This document shows positions 1 through 8,788 of a stretch of DNA of 64,000 nucleotides, one piece after another; positions within the stretch are counted from its first letter, which is position 1; each line of letters starts with the position of its first letter. Below the pieces are notes generated by a model, which made no database searches, was not told the DNA's origin, and was given only the letters and a program-made list of their open reading frames with translations. Source of the DNA: Myxococcota bacterium (GTDB taxonomy: Bacteria; Myxococcota; XYA12-FULL-58-9; JALHOP01); NCBI GenBank assembly GCA_022842935.1, contig JALHOP010000020.1, positions 21,767 to 85,766 on the forward strand. Reading direction: 5' to 3'. The translations under genes and the position numbers were made by a program.

Positions 1-939
1 TGTCTGAATGCGCGCGACGACCGATTCACCTGGGCGGAGCGACGCTTTGCTGTTGTCGACGATCACACGGACCTCGGCCGTACGACTCTGGGCATCGACG
101 ACGTCGCCGACGTGGTCGACCTTACCGACGATGGCGCGGTGATCGTCGTTCATCGGCGATATCGAAACCTCGTCTCCCACTCGGACCTTCGCGATGTCGC
201 GCTCGAAAATGTGCAGCTCGAGCCACAGCGTCGACAGGTCGGCGACCTCGAACATGGTGTCGGAGGGTTCGACCACCTGGCCACGCGCCGCTTTTGCGGT
301 CACAACGCGGCCTGCGATGGGACTTCTGACCGCAAGCACCCCGATGTGTCCGCTGTCGCCACCACCTAACGCCGCCACCGCCTGTTCTGCCGCCATGCGC
401 TCGGCACGCGCTGCTTCGTAGTTCGCGTGGGCGACTTCGGCGTCTCTCTCCGGGGAGATATCTGCGTCTGCGAGGTGCCGCTCGCGCTTCATGTCCGCCT
501 CGGCGACCTTCTCCTTGGCGCGCGCGGCGAGTACCTGTGATTCCGCGCGGCCGAGCTCGGCGCTCTCGATCTCGGCCAAGAGCTCGCCTTGCTTGACCGT
601 GTCGCCTTGAACGCGTGTGAGCTTACGCACGCGGCCACTGATGCGGGCACCCAACATGACGAACTGCCGCGGGTCGAAAGTCATGGTGCCATTGACTGCG
701 ATCACGGGAGAAACCAGCTCGACGCTGACTTCTTCGTCGGTGAGTCCAGCGCGTTTGGCGAACGCGTCTGAGAAGCGGATGTTCTCGCCATCGAGCACCG
801 GCGCGTCGTTTGCGCCCTCACCAGGCGCGACGTCTTTCTCGGAGGTGCTGGCCCGCAGCACTACGCCAGCCACGAACACGACGACGATGGCGCCGAGCGT
901 AATGGCTATGCGCGTCGTACGTGCCTCAAGACTCTTCAT
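1..939 (-). CDS. Efflux RND transporter periplasmic adaptor subunit (membrane fusion protein), C-terminus cut by window edge
   Basis: Reading leftward from an ATG at 939, 313 codons stay open to the window edge, so the C-terminus is missing. The protein starts with a membrane anchor or signal (about residues 10-31, ITLGAIVVVFVAGVVL). It then has a lipoyl/barrel-sandwich half (GARISGRVRKL, VKQGELLAEIESAELGRA), an Ala/Glu-rich alpha-hairpin, the second half (VRSPIAGRVVTAKAARGQVV) and the start of the beta-barrel domain. This is the CusB/CzcB-like adaptor that links an inner-membrane RND pump to an outer-membrane channel. Its start overlaps the end of the upstream TolC-like gene by 14 bases, so the two are co-transcribed. 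The RND pump gene itself is expected just beyond base 1. Substrate (metal or drug) cannot be told from this fragment. Confidence 0.85.
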   Translation of the reverse strand, partial: MKSLEARTTRIAITLGAIVVVFVAGVVLRASTSEKDVAPGEGANDAPVLDGENIRFSDAFAKRAGLTDEEVSVELVSPVIAVNGTMTFDPRQFVMLGARISGRVRKLTRVQGDTVKQGELLAEIESAELGRAESQVLAARAKEKVAEADMKRERHLADADISPERDAEVAHANYEAARAERMAAEQAVAALGGGDSGHIGVLAVRSPIAGRVVTAKAARGQVVEPSDTMFEVADLSTLWLELHIFERDIAKVRVGDEVSISPMNDDHRAIVGKVDHVGDVVDAQSRTAEVRVIVDNSKASLRPGESVVARIQT

Positions 940-2182
940 CGGGGAACCCTCCAACCAGGCGCTCGAGCGCCAGACGCTCGCGCCACAAACGCTGCAAGAC
1001 GTCGATACGGAGCGCCTTGAGGCGCACGACATCATCGGCGGCTGTAGTCACCTTGAAGACGTCGAACCGGCCAGACCGCCAGCCTTCCTCCACCAAAGCG
1101 AGCCGGCGTTCGGCGACAGGGATCCCCTCGTCGACCAGCACTGCCAGCTCGGCGCGGGCAGATTCATGGGCGCTCCGCCGGTGTAGCAGCTCGAGGTCGA
1201 TGCGCCGGAGGAGGATCTCCGCCACCTCGAGCTCGGTCCTCGCCTCGGCTTGAGCGACGGCGCGTGGACCCTGGTTACGCTGCGCGATTGGGATCTCGAC
1301 GGCCAAGCCGGTGAAGGCGAAGGTCGGCGAGGCCGGGGCTGCGTCGAGGCCAGCGTAAACACCGAGACGGGGATGAGCCTCTTTGCGCAGACGCTCGTCG
1401 GAGGCGCGTAGCAGGGCGACCCGAGCGTCGATGAGGGCGAGATCTGGTCGCATCTTCCGGGCCTGGTCCGCCATCGCGGCGACTTCTGGGGGCGCGGCCA
1501 CCGAATCGACGCTCGAAGCAAGCGTAAGGCTGCCAGCGACCGGCAAATCGGCGAGCAAACGCAGGGTCATCTGCTGCAGAGACTCGTTCGACTCAGCGGC
1601 GTGGACATCGGCGCGGCGCTCGGCGAGCTCGGCGAGCGCGGTCGACAGCTCGACCTGACTGCCGGCGCCGACGGCGAGACGCTCGCGGGCGACAAGCGCA
1701 AGACGCTCCGCGATGGCGAGAGCGTCCAGAGAGTAAGCGAGCTGCTTGCGCGCGACGGCGGTCGCAACGTACGCCTCGGTGGTCGCGAGCTTTGCCTCGA
1801 GCGTCGTGAGTAGGCTCTGAGCCTTGGCCAGCGCAGTGCGCATTTCCGACTCGCGGACACGAGCGCTGCCGGCGCCGGTCACCTCGAAGAGAAGGTCGAG
1901 CATGGTGCCGTAGCCGAGCTCACCACCGGTGCCTTGATTCAAGCCGGGTCGCACATCGAACTGCAGGCGTGGATTGACGGGGAGGATGATGCCGGCCCCC
2001 GCGCGACTCGCCTCGGCTTCACGAATGCGCAGCATCGCAGTGCGCACCTCTGGCGCGCGCGAAGCAGCCCGCGCCCGCGCTTGTGCAAGGCTCAGGGCCG
2101 GCTCCTCGGCCGTGGCCGGAGCCGAGCAAAGTAGGGCGCCGAGAAGGATCGACGACCGCAGTGAGAAGGTTACGCGCGTCAT
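926..2182 (-). CDS. TolC family outer-membrane efflux protein
   Basis: A 418-aa protein with a signal peptide (SILLGALLCSAPATAEE) and the long Ala/Arg/Leu/Glu-rich helical repeats of the TolC/CusC outer-membrane factor family. The family motif region begins LSLAQARARAASRAPEVR, and a second repeat half starts after about residue 220. It would form the outer-membrane duct for the RND pump whose adaptor follows immediately and overlaps its 3' end. The length fits the family (about 400-480 aa). No lipobox is present, unlike the second TolC-like protein at 12124-13467. Translation probably starts at the ATG at 2182, and the promoter should lie in the relatively AT-rich 180 bases upstream. Confidence 0.85.
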   Translation of the reverse strand: MTRVTFSLRSSILLGALLCSAPATAEEPALSLAQARARAASRAPEVRTAMLRIREAEASRAGAGIILPVNPRLQFDVRPGLNQGTGGELGYGTMLDLLFEVTGAGSARVRESEMRTALAKAQSLLTTLEAKLATTEAYVATAVARKQLAYSLDALAIAERLALVARERLAVGAGSQVELSTALAELAERRADVHAAESNESLQQMTLRLLADLPVAGSLTLASSVDSVAAPPEVAAMADQARKMRPDLALIDARVALLRASDERLRKEAHPRLGVYAGLDAAPASPTFAFTGLAVEIPIAQRNQGPRAVAQAEARTELEVAEILLRRIDLELLHRRSAHESARAELAVLVDEGIPVAERRLALVEEGWRSGRFDVFKVTTAADDVVRLKALRIDVLQRLWRERLALERLVGGFPDEES

Positions 2183-2272
2183 GGAAAGTCCGGAAACAGC
2201 TTAGATACCCAGAATATTTCGCAAGCGATTAGATTTTCTCGTCATTTGTGCGTGGGACGTCAAACGTGCGAA

Positions 2273-2293
2273 TGCGTTTGAGAATCATTTGCA
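2273..2293. promoter_or_regulatory. Fur/Zur-like palindrome upstream of the RND efflux operon
   Basis: The 21-base site, read on the minus strand, is TGCAAATGATTCTCAAACGC plus a final A. It has the symmetric form TGC-N3-TGA-N3-TCA-N3-GCA and contains the AATGATTCTCA core often seen in Fur-family operators. It lies about 90 bases upstream of the TolC start, in the only AT-richer stretch nearby. This would fit metal-dependent control of the efflux operon. The call rests on the motif alone. Confidence 0.35.
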
Positions 2294-2362
2294 GATGAGG
2301 GCGTTCAAGGGTATTGAAATGGAGCCGCGCGCAGGCAGTCGTGTCCGATGGCGACCCATCCC

Positions 2363-4648
2363 TCACTGAGCCTGTGACGGTGCGATTGTGACGACGATGG
2401 TTTTGTACGTGGGCGTGTTGCTGCCAGGGACGACGCTGTCCACTGGCACCAAGACGTTGGCTTCGGGGAAGTAGGCGGCGGCGCAGCGTTCGGGGATCTC
2501 GTAAGGGACGACCATGAAGCGGTCGGCCCGCCGCGTGGAGGTGCCGAAATGGCTGACGATGTCGACGTGTTGGCCGCTTGTCAGGCCGCGTGCGCGGATG
2601 TCGGCTTGGTTGAGGAAGATGACACGACGGCCGTTCTTTATGCCGCGATAGCGGTCATCGAGGCCGTAGATCGTCGTATTGAACTGATCGTGGCTACGCA
2701 GGGTCATCAATACGAGCTGGTCTGAAGCTAAGTTCGTACGCGGGAGCGGACAGACCACGAATTGGGCTCGACCGCTCGGAGTCGCGAAGGTCTGACTGTC
2801 ACGGACAGCGTTCGGTAGGTAAAAGCCGGAGGGTTGGCGCAGCCTCTCGTTGTACTGTGCGAAGCCCGGGACCACCCGCTCGATGCTATCCCTGATGCGA
2901 TCGTAGCTCGCCCGCCAGCCGGCCCAGTCGACCGAGCCGCGCTTGGCTGGTGGCAACGCCGCCAGGGCGAGCTCGCAAACGATGGCAACCTCGCTCTTGA
3001 CGTGCTCGGAAGGAGGCGAGAGCTTGCCGCGTGACGGTTGAACGACGCTCATCGAGTTCTCGGTGCTCACGATCTGTTCGCCGGTGGACTGCTCGTCGCG
3101 GTCGGAGCGGGCAAGGCAGGGCAGAATCAGAGCGGCGCGGCCGGGTACCAGGTGCGAGCGGTTTAGCTTCGTCGAAACGTGTGCGGTGAGACGCGTTCGC
3201 CGCAGTGCTTCGGCCGTGAAGCGCGTGTCCGGCGTCGCCGAAAGAAAGTTCCCGCCCATCGCGAAGAAAACCTTGGCGCGGCCATCGTGCATGGCGCGGA
3301 TCGCTTCGACGGTATCGTAGCCATGTGCGTCGGGGAGCTGTGCCGAAACCTCGCGGCTGAGAGCTTGTAAAAAATCAGGGGAGGGCTTTTCGTAGATGCC
3401 CATGGTGCGATCGCCCTGGACATTGCTGTGGCCGCGTACCGGACATGCTCCGGCGCCAGGTCTCCCTAGATGCCCTCCAAGCAAGAGCAGGTTCGTGACG
3501 TATTGGATTGCCGCGACTCCGTGCGTCTGCTGGGTTAGGCCCATGGCCCAGCAGCAAATAGTCGCCTTCGAGCGCGCAAGGATCGCTGCCGCCTCCTGAA
3601 TGTGTTCGCGCGTGACACCGCTTTCACGGACGATGTCTTCCCAGCTGGTGTCGGCGAGGCTAGCGGCCAGCTGTTCGAATCCACTCGTTTTTGCGGCGAT
3701 GAAGGCGTGGTCGACCGCGTTCATGCCGATCAACTCTTTGAGCAGCCCCGACAGCAAGGCGATATCCCCGCCAACTCGTACCGGGAGGTGAAGTCGCGCG
3801 ATGGGAGTACCCGCGCCCATCCAACGCCAGAACTGTTGCGGGTGCGTGAAGGCTTTCAGACCGGTTTCGAACAACGGATTGACGCTGATGATGGCCGCTC
3901 CGCGGGCAGCGGCGCGTTGCAAGGTCGTCAACATGCGAGGGTGGTTGGTGCCGGGATTCTGCCCAATGACGACGATGCAGTCGGCATGGTCGAAGTCCTC
4001 GAGCTTGACCGTACCTTTCGCCACTCCGATGGTCTGTTTTAGCGCAACGCCGCTTGATTCGTGACACATGTTGGAGCAATCGGGCAGGTTGTTCGTGCCG
4101 AACAGGCGGACGAAGGCCTGATACGCGAATGCCGCTTCGTTGCTGGTGCGCCCGGAGGTGTAGAACACGGCTTCGTCGGGAGAGGCGAGGCTCTTGAGCT
4201 CGCTCGCGATCAACGCGAAAGCCTCGTCCCATGCGATGGGCGCGTAGTGCGTCGCTCCCTCCCGCAAGACCATGGGGTGGGTGAGTCGGCCGAGCTTGCC
4301 GATGTCGTGATCGCTCATCGCCGCGAGGTCGGCGACGCTTTGGCGCGCGAAGGTGTCTGGCGTCACGCGCTTGGTGGTCGTTTCTTCGGCCACGGCCTTG
4401 GCGCCGTTCTCGCAGAACTCGGTGAGCTCGCGGCGGTCGTCTGGGTCGGGCCAGGCGCAGCCGGGGCAGTCGAAGCCGTGCCTCTGATTCACGGCGAGAA
4501 GCTGCCCGGTTCCACGGAGCAGGCCGCTTTCGCGGACGATATGCTCGAAGCTGTGCCTTATGGCGGCAATGCCACCGGCTACCGAAGACGGTTCAGAGAC
4601 GTCTGGAACATTGGGCTCGGGAGGCGTCAGCTCCGGCGTGCGGGTCAC
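2363..4648 (-). CDS. FdhF/YdeP family molybdopterin oxidoreductase
   Basis: A 761-aa protein of the formate-dehydrogenase-H-like/YdeP family of molybdopterin-guanine-dinucleotide enzymes. The YdeP signature FDCPGCAWPD is at about residues 59-68. The molybdopterin domain (CIVVIGQNPGTNHPR, MCHESSG at 194-200) and the C-terminal MoCo-dinucleotide-binding barrel (LRSHDQFNTTIYGLDDRYRG) are complete. A GTG start at 4648 is chosen because it gives the classic 4-base GTGA overlap with the gene upstream. An ATG at 5116 would run in the wrong frame through that gene. E. coli YdeP is linked to acid resistance, but the substrate is unknown. No FdhD-like maturation gene lies adjacent. Confidence 0.88.
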   Translation of the reverse strand: MTRTPELTPPEPNVPDVSEPSSVAGGIAAIRHSFEHIVRESGLLRGTGQLLAVNQRHGFDCPGCAWPDPDDRRELTEFCENGAKAVAEETTTKRVTPDTFARQSVADLAAMSDHDIGKLGRLTHPMVLREGATHYAPIAWDEAFALIASELKSLASPDEAVFYTSGRTSNEAAFAYQAFVRLFGTNNLPDCSNMCHESSGVALKQTIGVAKGTVKLEDFDHADCIVVIGQNPGTNHPRMLTTLQRAAARGAAIISVNPLFETGLKAFTHPQQFWRWMGAGTPIARLHLPVRVGGDIALLSGLLKELIGMNAVDHAFIAAKTSGFEQLAASLADTSWEDIVRESGVTREHIQEAAAILARSKATICCWAMGLTQQTHGVAAIQYVTNLLLLGGHLGRPGAGACPVRGHSNVQGDRTMGIYEKPSPDFLQALSREVSAQLPDAHGYDTVEAIRAMHDGRAKVFFAMGGNFLSATPDTRFTAEALRRTRLTAHVSTKLNRSHLVPGRAALILPCLARSDRDEQSTGEQIVSTENSMSVVQPSRGKLSPPSEHVKSEVAIVCELALAALPPAKRGSVDWAGWRASYDRIRDSIERVVPGFAQYNERLRQPSGFYLPNAVRDSQTFATPSGRAQFVVCPLPRTNLASDQLVLMTLRSHDQFNTTIYGLDDRYRGIKNGRRVIFLNQADIRARGLTSGQHVDIVSHFGTSTRRADRFMVVPYEIPERCAAAYFPEANVLVPVDSVVPGSNTPTYKTIVVTIAPSQAQ

Positions 4649-5316
4649 GCTGCGGCTCCCAGCGCGTTGATCTCGTGGGTCTCGACAACGCGCTTCTCGG
4701 TCCCCGTGCGCGCGACGTTCAGCATGGCGCGTCCCAGACTGCGCGTGGTTGTCACGCTCGCGGGCCAAAGCCTGCGGACCAGTGGGTAGAGGGGGCGGGC
4801 GACGAGAATGCCCAGGCGGTAGGCCAAAGTTCGCGACGCGATGCCGTCCATCGGGTGAATGTAGCCAGGCCTGAACATGTAGGCACCGCGAAACGGCAGT
4901 GCCATGAGCGCGTTCTCCGTTGTGCCCTTGATGCGGGCCCACATCGTGCTGCCTTGTTCGCTGCCATCGGTGCCCTTGCCGGACACGTAGACGAAGACCA
5001 TGGGCGGGCTCTGACGGGCGAGGAGGTTCGCCACTGTCATCGTCAAGTCGAACGTGACCCTTCTGTATGCGTCTTCCGACATTCCGACCGAGCTCACCCC
5101 GGCGCAGAAAAAGCACGCGTCGTAGGTGCGCAGCGCTCCGACGACGCTCGCGAAGTCGAAGAGGTCGGGCACCACGAGCTCGCGCACCTTCGGGTGAGCC
5201 TCAGCGCCCGGCCGTCGAACGACGACGAGCACCTCGGTGACGTCGTCGGCGCGGATGCACTCGAAGAGCGCGGCCTGACCAACCATTCCAGTCGAGCCGA
5301 AGATCATCACTTTCAT
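4645..5316 (-). CDS. NAD(P)H-binding short-chain epimerase-like protein
   Basis: A 223-aa Rossmann-fold protein. The N-terminus MKVMIFGSTGMVGQAAL carries the GxTGxxG dinucleotide-binding loop, and VVVRRPG follows the second strand at the usual place for the extended/atypical SDR group (HTATIP2-like, PF13460). A tyrosine-containing segment (VYVSGKGTD) sits where such proteins have a weak catalytic motif. The gene precedes the YdeP-like oxidoreductase with a 4-base overlap, so the two are translated together. Substrate unknown; a role as a reductase partner or independent quinone/nucleoside-sugar enzyme cannot be separated from sequence. Confidence 0.8.
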   Translation of the reverse strand: MKVMIFGSTGMVGQAALFECIRADDVTEVLVVVRRPGAEAHPKVRELVVPDLFDFASVVGALRTYDACFFCAGVSSVGMSEDAYRRVTFDLTMTVANLLARQSPPMVFVYVSGKGTDGSEQGSTMWARIKGTTENALMALPFRGAYMFRPGYIHPMDGIASRTLAYRLGILVARPLYPLVRRLWPASVTTTRSLGRAMLNVARTGTEKRVVETHEINALGAAA

Positions 5317-5389
5317 GTGCAGCCCTGGTTATCCCTGCCGCCCGGTGAAGGTCACATAAGGCTGGGCTTTGTTGAGACGCGCGAGGCCG

Positions 5390-6229
5390 TCACGAACGAA
5401 CCACGCCGCGATCAATAGCCAAAGCATATAGATGCTCTCCACTGTCGTTCAGGCGACGATCGAAAGCCGTTTCAAGCGCACTGCTGGGGAAGGTCTGCCG
5501 CTTGGCGATCAGAGCCTCGAGCTCCTTTTCGGCCTGCTCGGTGTCCAAGAGGTCAAAGCCTGCGCGATAGCGCTCGAATGCCGAGCGTGTCCTAGCCAAG
5601 GTAGCCGTGAACGTCGCGTTGGCAACGACCGGAATGCAATCGACCAGGCAGAATAACGCGAGCTTCATGCCGGTGAGTAACGTCGCGGTCCCAGCCGTGC
5701 CATCGCCTTCTGCGTAGCGTAGGCACGCTCTGGCACCTGCTAGGAGGACGCCTGGGATCAGGAAGAGGTTGCCCGCAGCGGGAATGAAGGCCGCCGCCGC
5801 GCCCAGCGTGAAGGCTGACGACATATCGATGAGGGACATCGTCTCTTGGCGACGAATAAAGGGGACGTCGATGACTGCTTTCTGACCATCTGTCGACGCA
5901 ATCTCGATCGTTACGCTATCGCGGACATGTTCTGGCAGCCACGTGGTGCGCGGGGGCGGCAACGCGAGTGTCGTTTTCTTGTCCCCCTTCCACCAACTCA
6001 CGACGCGGTCGTGGAGTCGCCCAAGGGGCTTGTAGATTTTGCCGAGAAGGTGCTCTTTGCGCGGTTCCGCGAGCCACTCGCCACGCAGTGACGCTGCCTT
6101 GGCCTCCGGCTCCTCGCAACGCACACCGTTGGCAGCGACGTGTGCGACGGCGACGCCGCGTTCACGCAGATGCTTCGATGCCCATGCTGCGGCAATGACG
6201 TGCTCGGGGCGCTGGGCGGTGATCCGCAT
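5390..6229 (-). CDS. Hypothetical protein with central hydrophobic hairpin
   Basis: A 279-aa protein that I do not recognise. The N-terminal third is soluble and rich in charged residues. Residues about 135-200 hold two strongly hydrophobic stretches (FTLGAAAAFIPAAGNLFLIP and TGMKLALFCLVDCIPVVANA) that could form a membrane hairpin. The C-terminal part is a charged helix (EQAEKELEALIAKRQTFP). No signal peptide is obvious. The reading frame is the only one here with consistent codon use. It stands alone between the NAD(P)-binding gene and the serine hydrolase, all on the minus strand. Confidence 0.6.
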   Translation of the reverse strand: MRITAQRPEHVIAAAWASKHLRERGVAVAHVAANGVRCEEPEAKAASLRGEWLAEPRKEHLLGKIYKPLGRLHDRVVSWWKGDKKTTLALPPPRTTWLPEHVRDSVTIEIASTDGQKAVIDVPFIRRQETMSLIDMSSAFTLGAAAAFIPAAGNLFLIPGVLLAGARACLRYAEGDGTAGTATLLTGMKLALFCLVDCIPVVANATFTATLARTRSAFERYRAGFDLLDTEQAEKELEALIAKRQTFPSSALETAFDRRLNDSGEHLYALAIDRGVVRS

Positions 6230-6285
6230 CGATCACGGTTATCGCTTCTTGCGGCGCTCTGGTGCCCCTCAATTCATGAGTGAAA

Positions 6286-7422
6286 TCATGGCCCTGTGGC
6301 GTTGGGAAAGACGCCGATCAGCGCGTCGGTGAAACGCCCAAGGGCGCCCCACATCCCTTCACCCGCGAGCTTGCCGAGTCGCACGATCACCAGGTCTTTC
6401 GATGGCACCACGACGATGAGCTGGCCGCGGTGGCCTTCGGCCACAAACGTGTCGCGCCACGGGCCCAGTGTGAGGGCGTCGTACGGCCTACCTCGTCCTT
6501 CCGCAGCGGCGATCCACCAGCCGGCACCGTAGGTGTCGATGTTGGCCGCTGGCGCCTTGGTGCGCGCGAAGTCGACCCAGCCTTCCGGCAAGATGCGCCT
6601 CCCCGCCCAGACACCATCTCGCAAATACAACAGTCCGAACCGCGCGAAGTCCCGCGCTGTCGCGTAGACGAGCGAGCCTCCGATGAACGTCCCTTGCGGA
6701 TCGAACTCGGGCTGCGCCGAGGTCATGCCGATGACATCGAAGAGCCGCGTCTTCATGAAGTCGAGCATCGCGCTGCGCCGCTCGCTCGGCGTTTTCGCGC
6801 TGGGCGCCACGACGCGACTGAGCGCGTCAGCAACCAAGTTGGTACCAGCCGAGTTGTAGTTCCACACCTCGCCCGGCGGGTGCGCGAGCGGCAATGCCGT
6901 TGCGTACGCGATGATGTCGTGGCGCCCCTCGCCAAACGTCATCTTCGCAGCGTCGTTGGTCGTCGGCCCGGCGCGCATCTCGCGGTAGGCGAGGCCATCG
7001 GTCATGTTGAGCCATTGTCTCCACGTGATCGCTGCCCGCGCGTCGTTCGCCGGCCAGCGTGGATTGCCCATCGGCTTGTCGATGTCGATCGAGCCGTCCC
7101 CCACCGCGATGCCGACCAATCCCTGGGTGATCGATTTCGCCATCGACCACGAGACCAGCGGAGTGTCCGCCGTAACGTCGGATGCGTAGCGCTCTGCCAC
7201 GATGATGCCGTGCTGGACCACCACGAGGGCGCGTGTCTCACCGAGCTCCGGGTCGTAGACGCCGGTCAGGTCCATGAGCCGGCCGAGGGTCGCCTCGTCG
7301 GCGCCGCGAGGCCTACCCGTGGGCCATTCGTGGGTTGGGTAGGGGACCGCCAGATCTTGGGGGGGCAAGGGTGCCAGCGTGGCAGCAAGTGCGATCGCGG
7401 CGAAGGCGGCGAGCGGGGTCAT
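6286..7422 (-). CDS. Serine hydrolase, class C beta-lactamase/penicillin-binding fold
   Basis: A 378-aa secreted hydrolase with an N-terminal signal (LAAFAAIALAATLAPLPP). The SxxK nucleophile motif is Ser93-Met-Ala-Lys96 (SWSMAKSITQG), and the second motif is Tyr189-Asn-Ser191 (WNYNSAGTN). A His-containing third motif occurs near the C-terminus (AEGHRGQLIVV), replacing the KTG of true beta-lactamases. That pattern is typical of the beta-lactamase-related esterase/amide-hydrolase family (6-aminohexanoate-dimer-hydrolase-like), so a role in antibiotic resistance should not be assumed. The divergent small gene at 7465 resembles the N-terminal segment that many of these hydrolases carry. Confidence 0.85.
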   Translation of the reverse strand: MTPLAAFAAIALAATLAPLPPQDLAVPYPTHEWPTGRPRGADEATLGRLMDLTGVYDPELGETRALVVVQHGIIVAERYASDVTADTPLVSWSMAKSITQGLVGIAVGDGSIDIDKPMGNPRWPANDARAAITWRQWLNMTDGLAYREMRAGPTTNDAAKMTFGEGRHDIIAYATALPLAHPPGEVWNYNSAGTNLVADALSRVVAPSAKTPSERRSAMLDFMKTRLFDVIGMTSAQPEFDPQGTFIGGSLVYATARDFARFGLLYLRDGVWAGRRILPEGWVDFARTKAPAANIDTYGAGWWIAAAEGRGRPYDALTLGPWRDTFVAEGHRGQLIVVVPSKDLVIVRLGKLAGEGMWGALGRFTDALIGVFPNATGP

Positions 7423-7464
7423 GCTTGGCCTCGCGCGGTGGTGGCAGCTAAAAGGGGCAAACGG

Positions 7465-7764
7465 ATGCGGAAAACACTGGTCATGGTTGGCATCGTCGTT
7501 CTTCTGGCGGGCGTTGGCTTGATCGCTGGTCCGCGGCTCGTCACCCTCGTGACGGTTGGCGCGGGTTATACCGCAAAGCAGGTTTGCTCGTGCCTCTATG
7601 TCTCGCGCCGCAGCCTCGAAAGCTGCACACGAGAGCCCGAGAGTCCTGCGGATATCCTCGTGAAATGGACTGCTAGCGAAGGGCGCGTCCGCGCCAGCAC
7701 GCTAGGGCTCGCGCACGCCACGGCCCGATACGACGCGGGCTTTGGCTGCGTTCTCGAGGAGTAG
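7465..7764 (+). CDS. Small membrane-anchored protein resembling the N-terminal segment of serine hydrolases
   Basis: A 99-aa protein with an N-terminal membrane helix (LVMVGIVVLLAGVGLIAG) followed by a short exported domain containing AAKQVCSC-like residues (YTAKQVCSCLYVSRR), four cysteines and an acidic end. The ATG at 7465 is the start that gives a sensible signal anchor. The longer upstream extension in this frame runs antisense to the serine hydrolase. In many proteobacterial serine hydrolases a similar AKxxCSxxFVSGR segment precedes the catalytic domain. Here it stands alone, 42 bases from and divergent to such a hydrolase. Resemblance from memory, not searched. Confidence 0.55.
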   Translation: MRKTLVMVGIVVLLAGVGLIAGPRLVTLVTVGAGYTAKQVCSCLYVSRRSLESCTREPESPADILVKWTASEGRVRASTLGLAHATARYDAGFGCVLEE

Positions 7765-7837
7765 CGTCCTCACCGGTCGCCTCGCGGGCAACCAATTTTT
7801 GGTTTTGACGATACCTCGGATTCACCCGAGGTTTCCG

Positions 7838-8788
7838 ATGCGAATGACGGGGCGCTCCCACGCCACGGATGGATACGTGTGTCTTGCTGCCGCCATCGCG
7901 GTCTTGGCCACGGGTGTATCCGCGCGCGCCGCCGAAACAGTCGGCAGCATCATGGTGGGTGGCAAGGCCTGGAGCACCGCTTCGACCTTCGTTGAAGCGA
8001 CGCCGACCTCGATCATCGACGACGTGCTCGCACGCGTGAAGGCCCAGGCTGCTGCTGGCGCGCGCCCGGTCGTCATCTTCGACCTCGACTCGACGCTCTT
8101 CGATAACGGTCCTCGCCAAGAACGCATCGCGCATGAGTTCGCGCGCGACATGGCGAGCCACCCGGTGCTCGCCGCAGAGGCCGCCAAGCTGACGGCGTTC
8201 GTCTCGAAGAACACTTCGTTCTCTATGCCCGGGATGCTTGCGTCGGTCGGGGTCGATGTCGAGAGCGATACAGGCAAGGCGGTGCTCGCGTCGTACGCTT
8301 CGTATTGGCGTGAACGCTTTTTTTCGAACGAATACGTGTTGTCCGACAAAGCGTACACGAACGCAGCGGCCGTCGTGAGTCGCGTCTACCATGCCACCGA
8401 CGCGTTTCCCGAGGGTCGTCGTGTGGTCATCGTCTACTTGAGTGGTCGGCACGGCGAGATGGAAGAGGGCACACGCAAAGCCATCGCGCGCGACCGAATG
8501 CCGGCGGGCGATCGCACCGCGCTGATTCTTAAGCACGCTTTCGCGGAGCGCGACGAAGATTTCAAGCGTCGCGCGGCGAAGTCGATTCGCGCGATGGGGC
8601 GGGTCGTCGCGGCATTCGACAACGAGCCTGCCAATATTGCCGTGTTCGTTTCTGAGTTCCCTGATGCCGTGAGCGTTTGGGTGCGCACGATCGATTCTGG
8701 TCGCGCGACGCACCCAGTGAAGGGCGTCTACACCATTGGCGACGGCGAGAACGATCTCGCTGGTTGGCCGTCTGCACACCGAGGGTAA
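7838..8788 (+). CDS. HAD superfamily (acid-phosphatase-like) hydrolase, exported
   Basis: A 316-aa HAD-family phosphohydrolase with signal peptide (VCLAAAIAVLATGVSARAAE). Motif I is FDLDSTLFDN, with nucleophile Asp82 and acid/base Asp84. Motif II is VIVYLSGR, a lysine follows in LILKHAF, and the acidic motif IV is VVAAFDNEPANI. The ATG at 7838 is preferred over an upstream ATG at 7742, because it begins just before the signal peptide and does not overlap the previous gene. The stop codon overlaps the ATG of the nuclease gene downstream (TAATG), so the two are co-translated. Natural substrate unknown. Confidence 0.8.
   Translation: MRMTGRSHATDGYVCLAAAIAVLATGVSARAAETVGSIMVGGKAWSTASTFVEATPTSIIDDVLARVKAQAAAGARPVVIFDLDSTLFDNGPRQERIAHEFARDMASHPVLAAEAAKLTAFVSKNTSFSMPGMLASVGVDVESDTGKAVLASYASYWRERFFSNEYVLSDKAYTNAAAVVSRVYHATDAFPEGRRVVIVYLSGRHGEMEEGTRKAIARDRMPAGDRTALILKHAFAERDEDFKRRAAKSIRAMGRVVAAFDNEPANIAVFVSEFPDAVSVWVRTIDSGRATHPVKGVYTIGDGENDLAGWPSAHRG

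Noticed and set aside
4061..4789. Plus-strand ORF (242 aa) antisense to the YdeP-like gene
   Set aside because: Crosses the overlap of two recognised minus-strand genes and shows no family features.
6280..7464. N-terminal extension of the small protein ORF ending at 7764
   Set aside because: Antisense to the serine hydrolase; the sensible start is the ATG at 7465 before the membrane helix.
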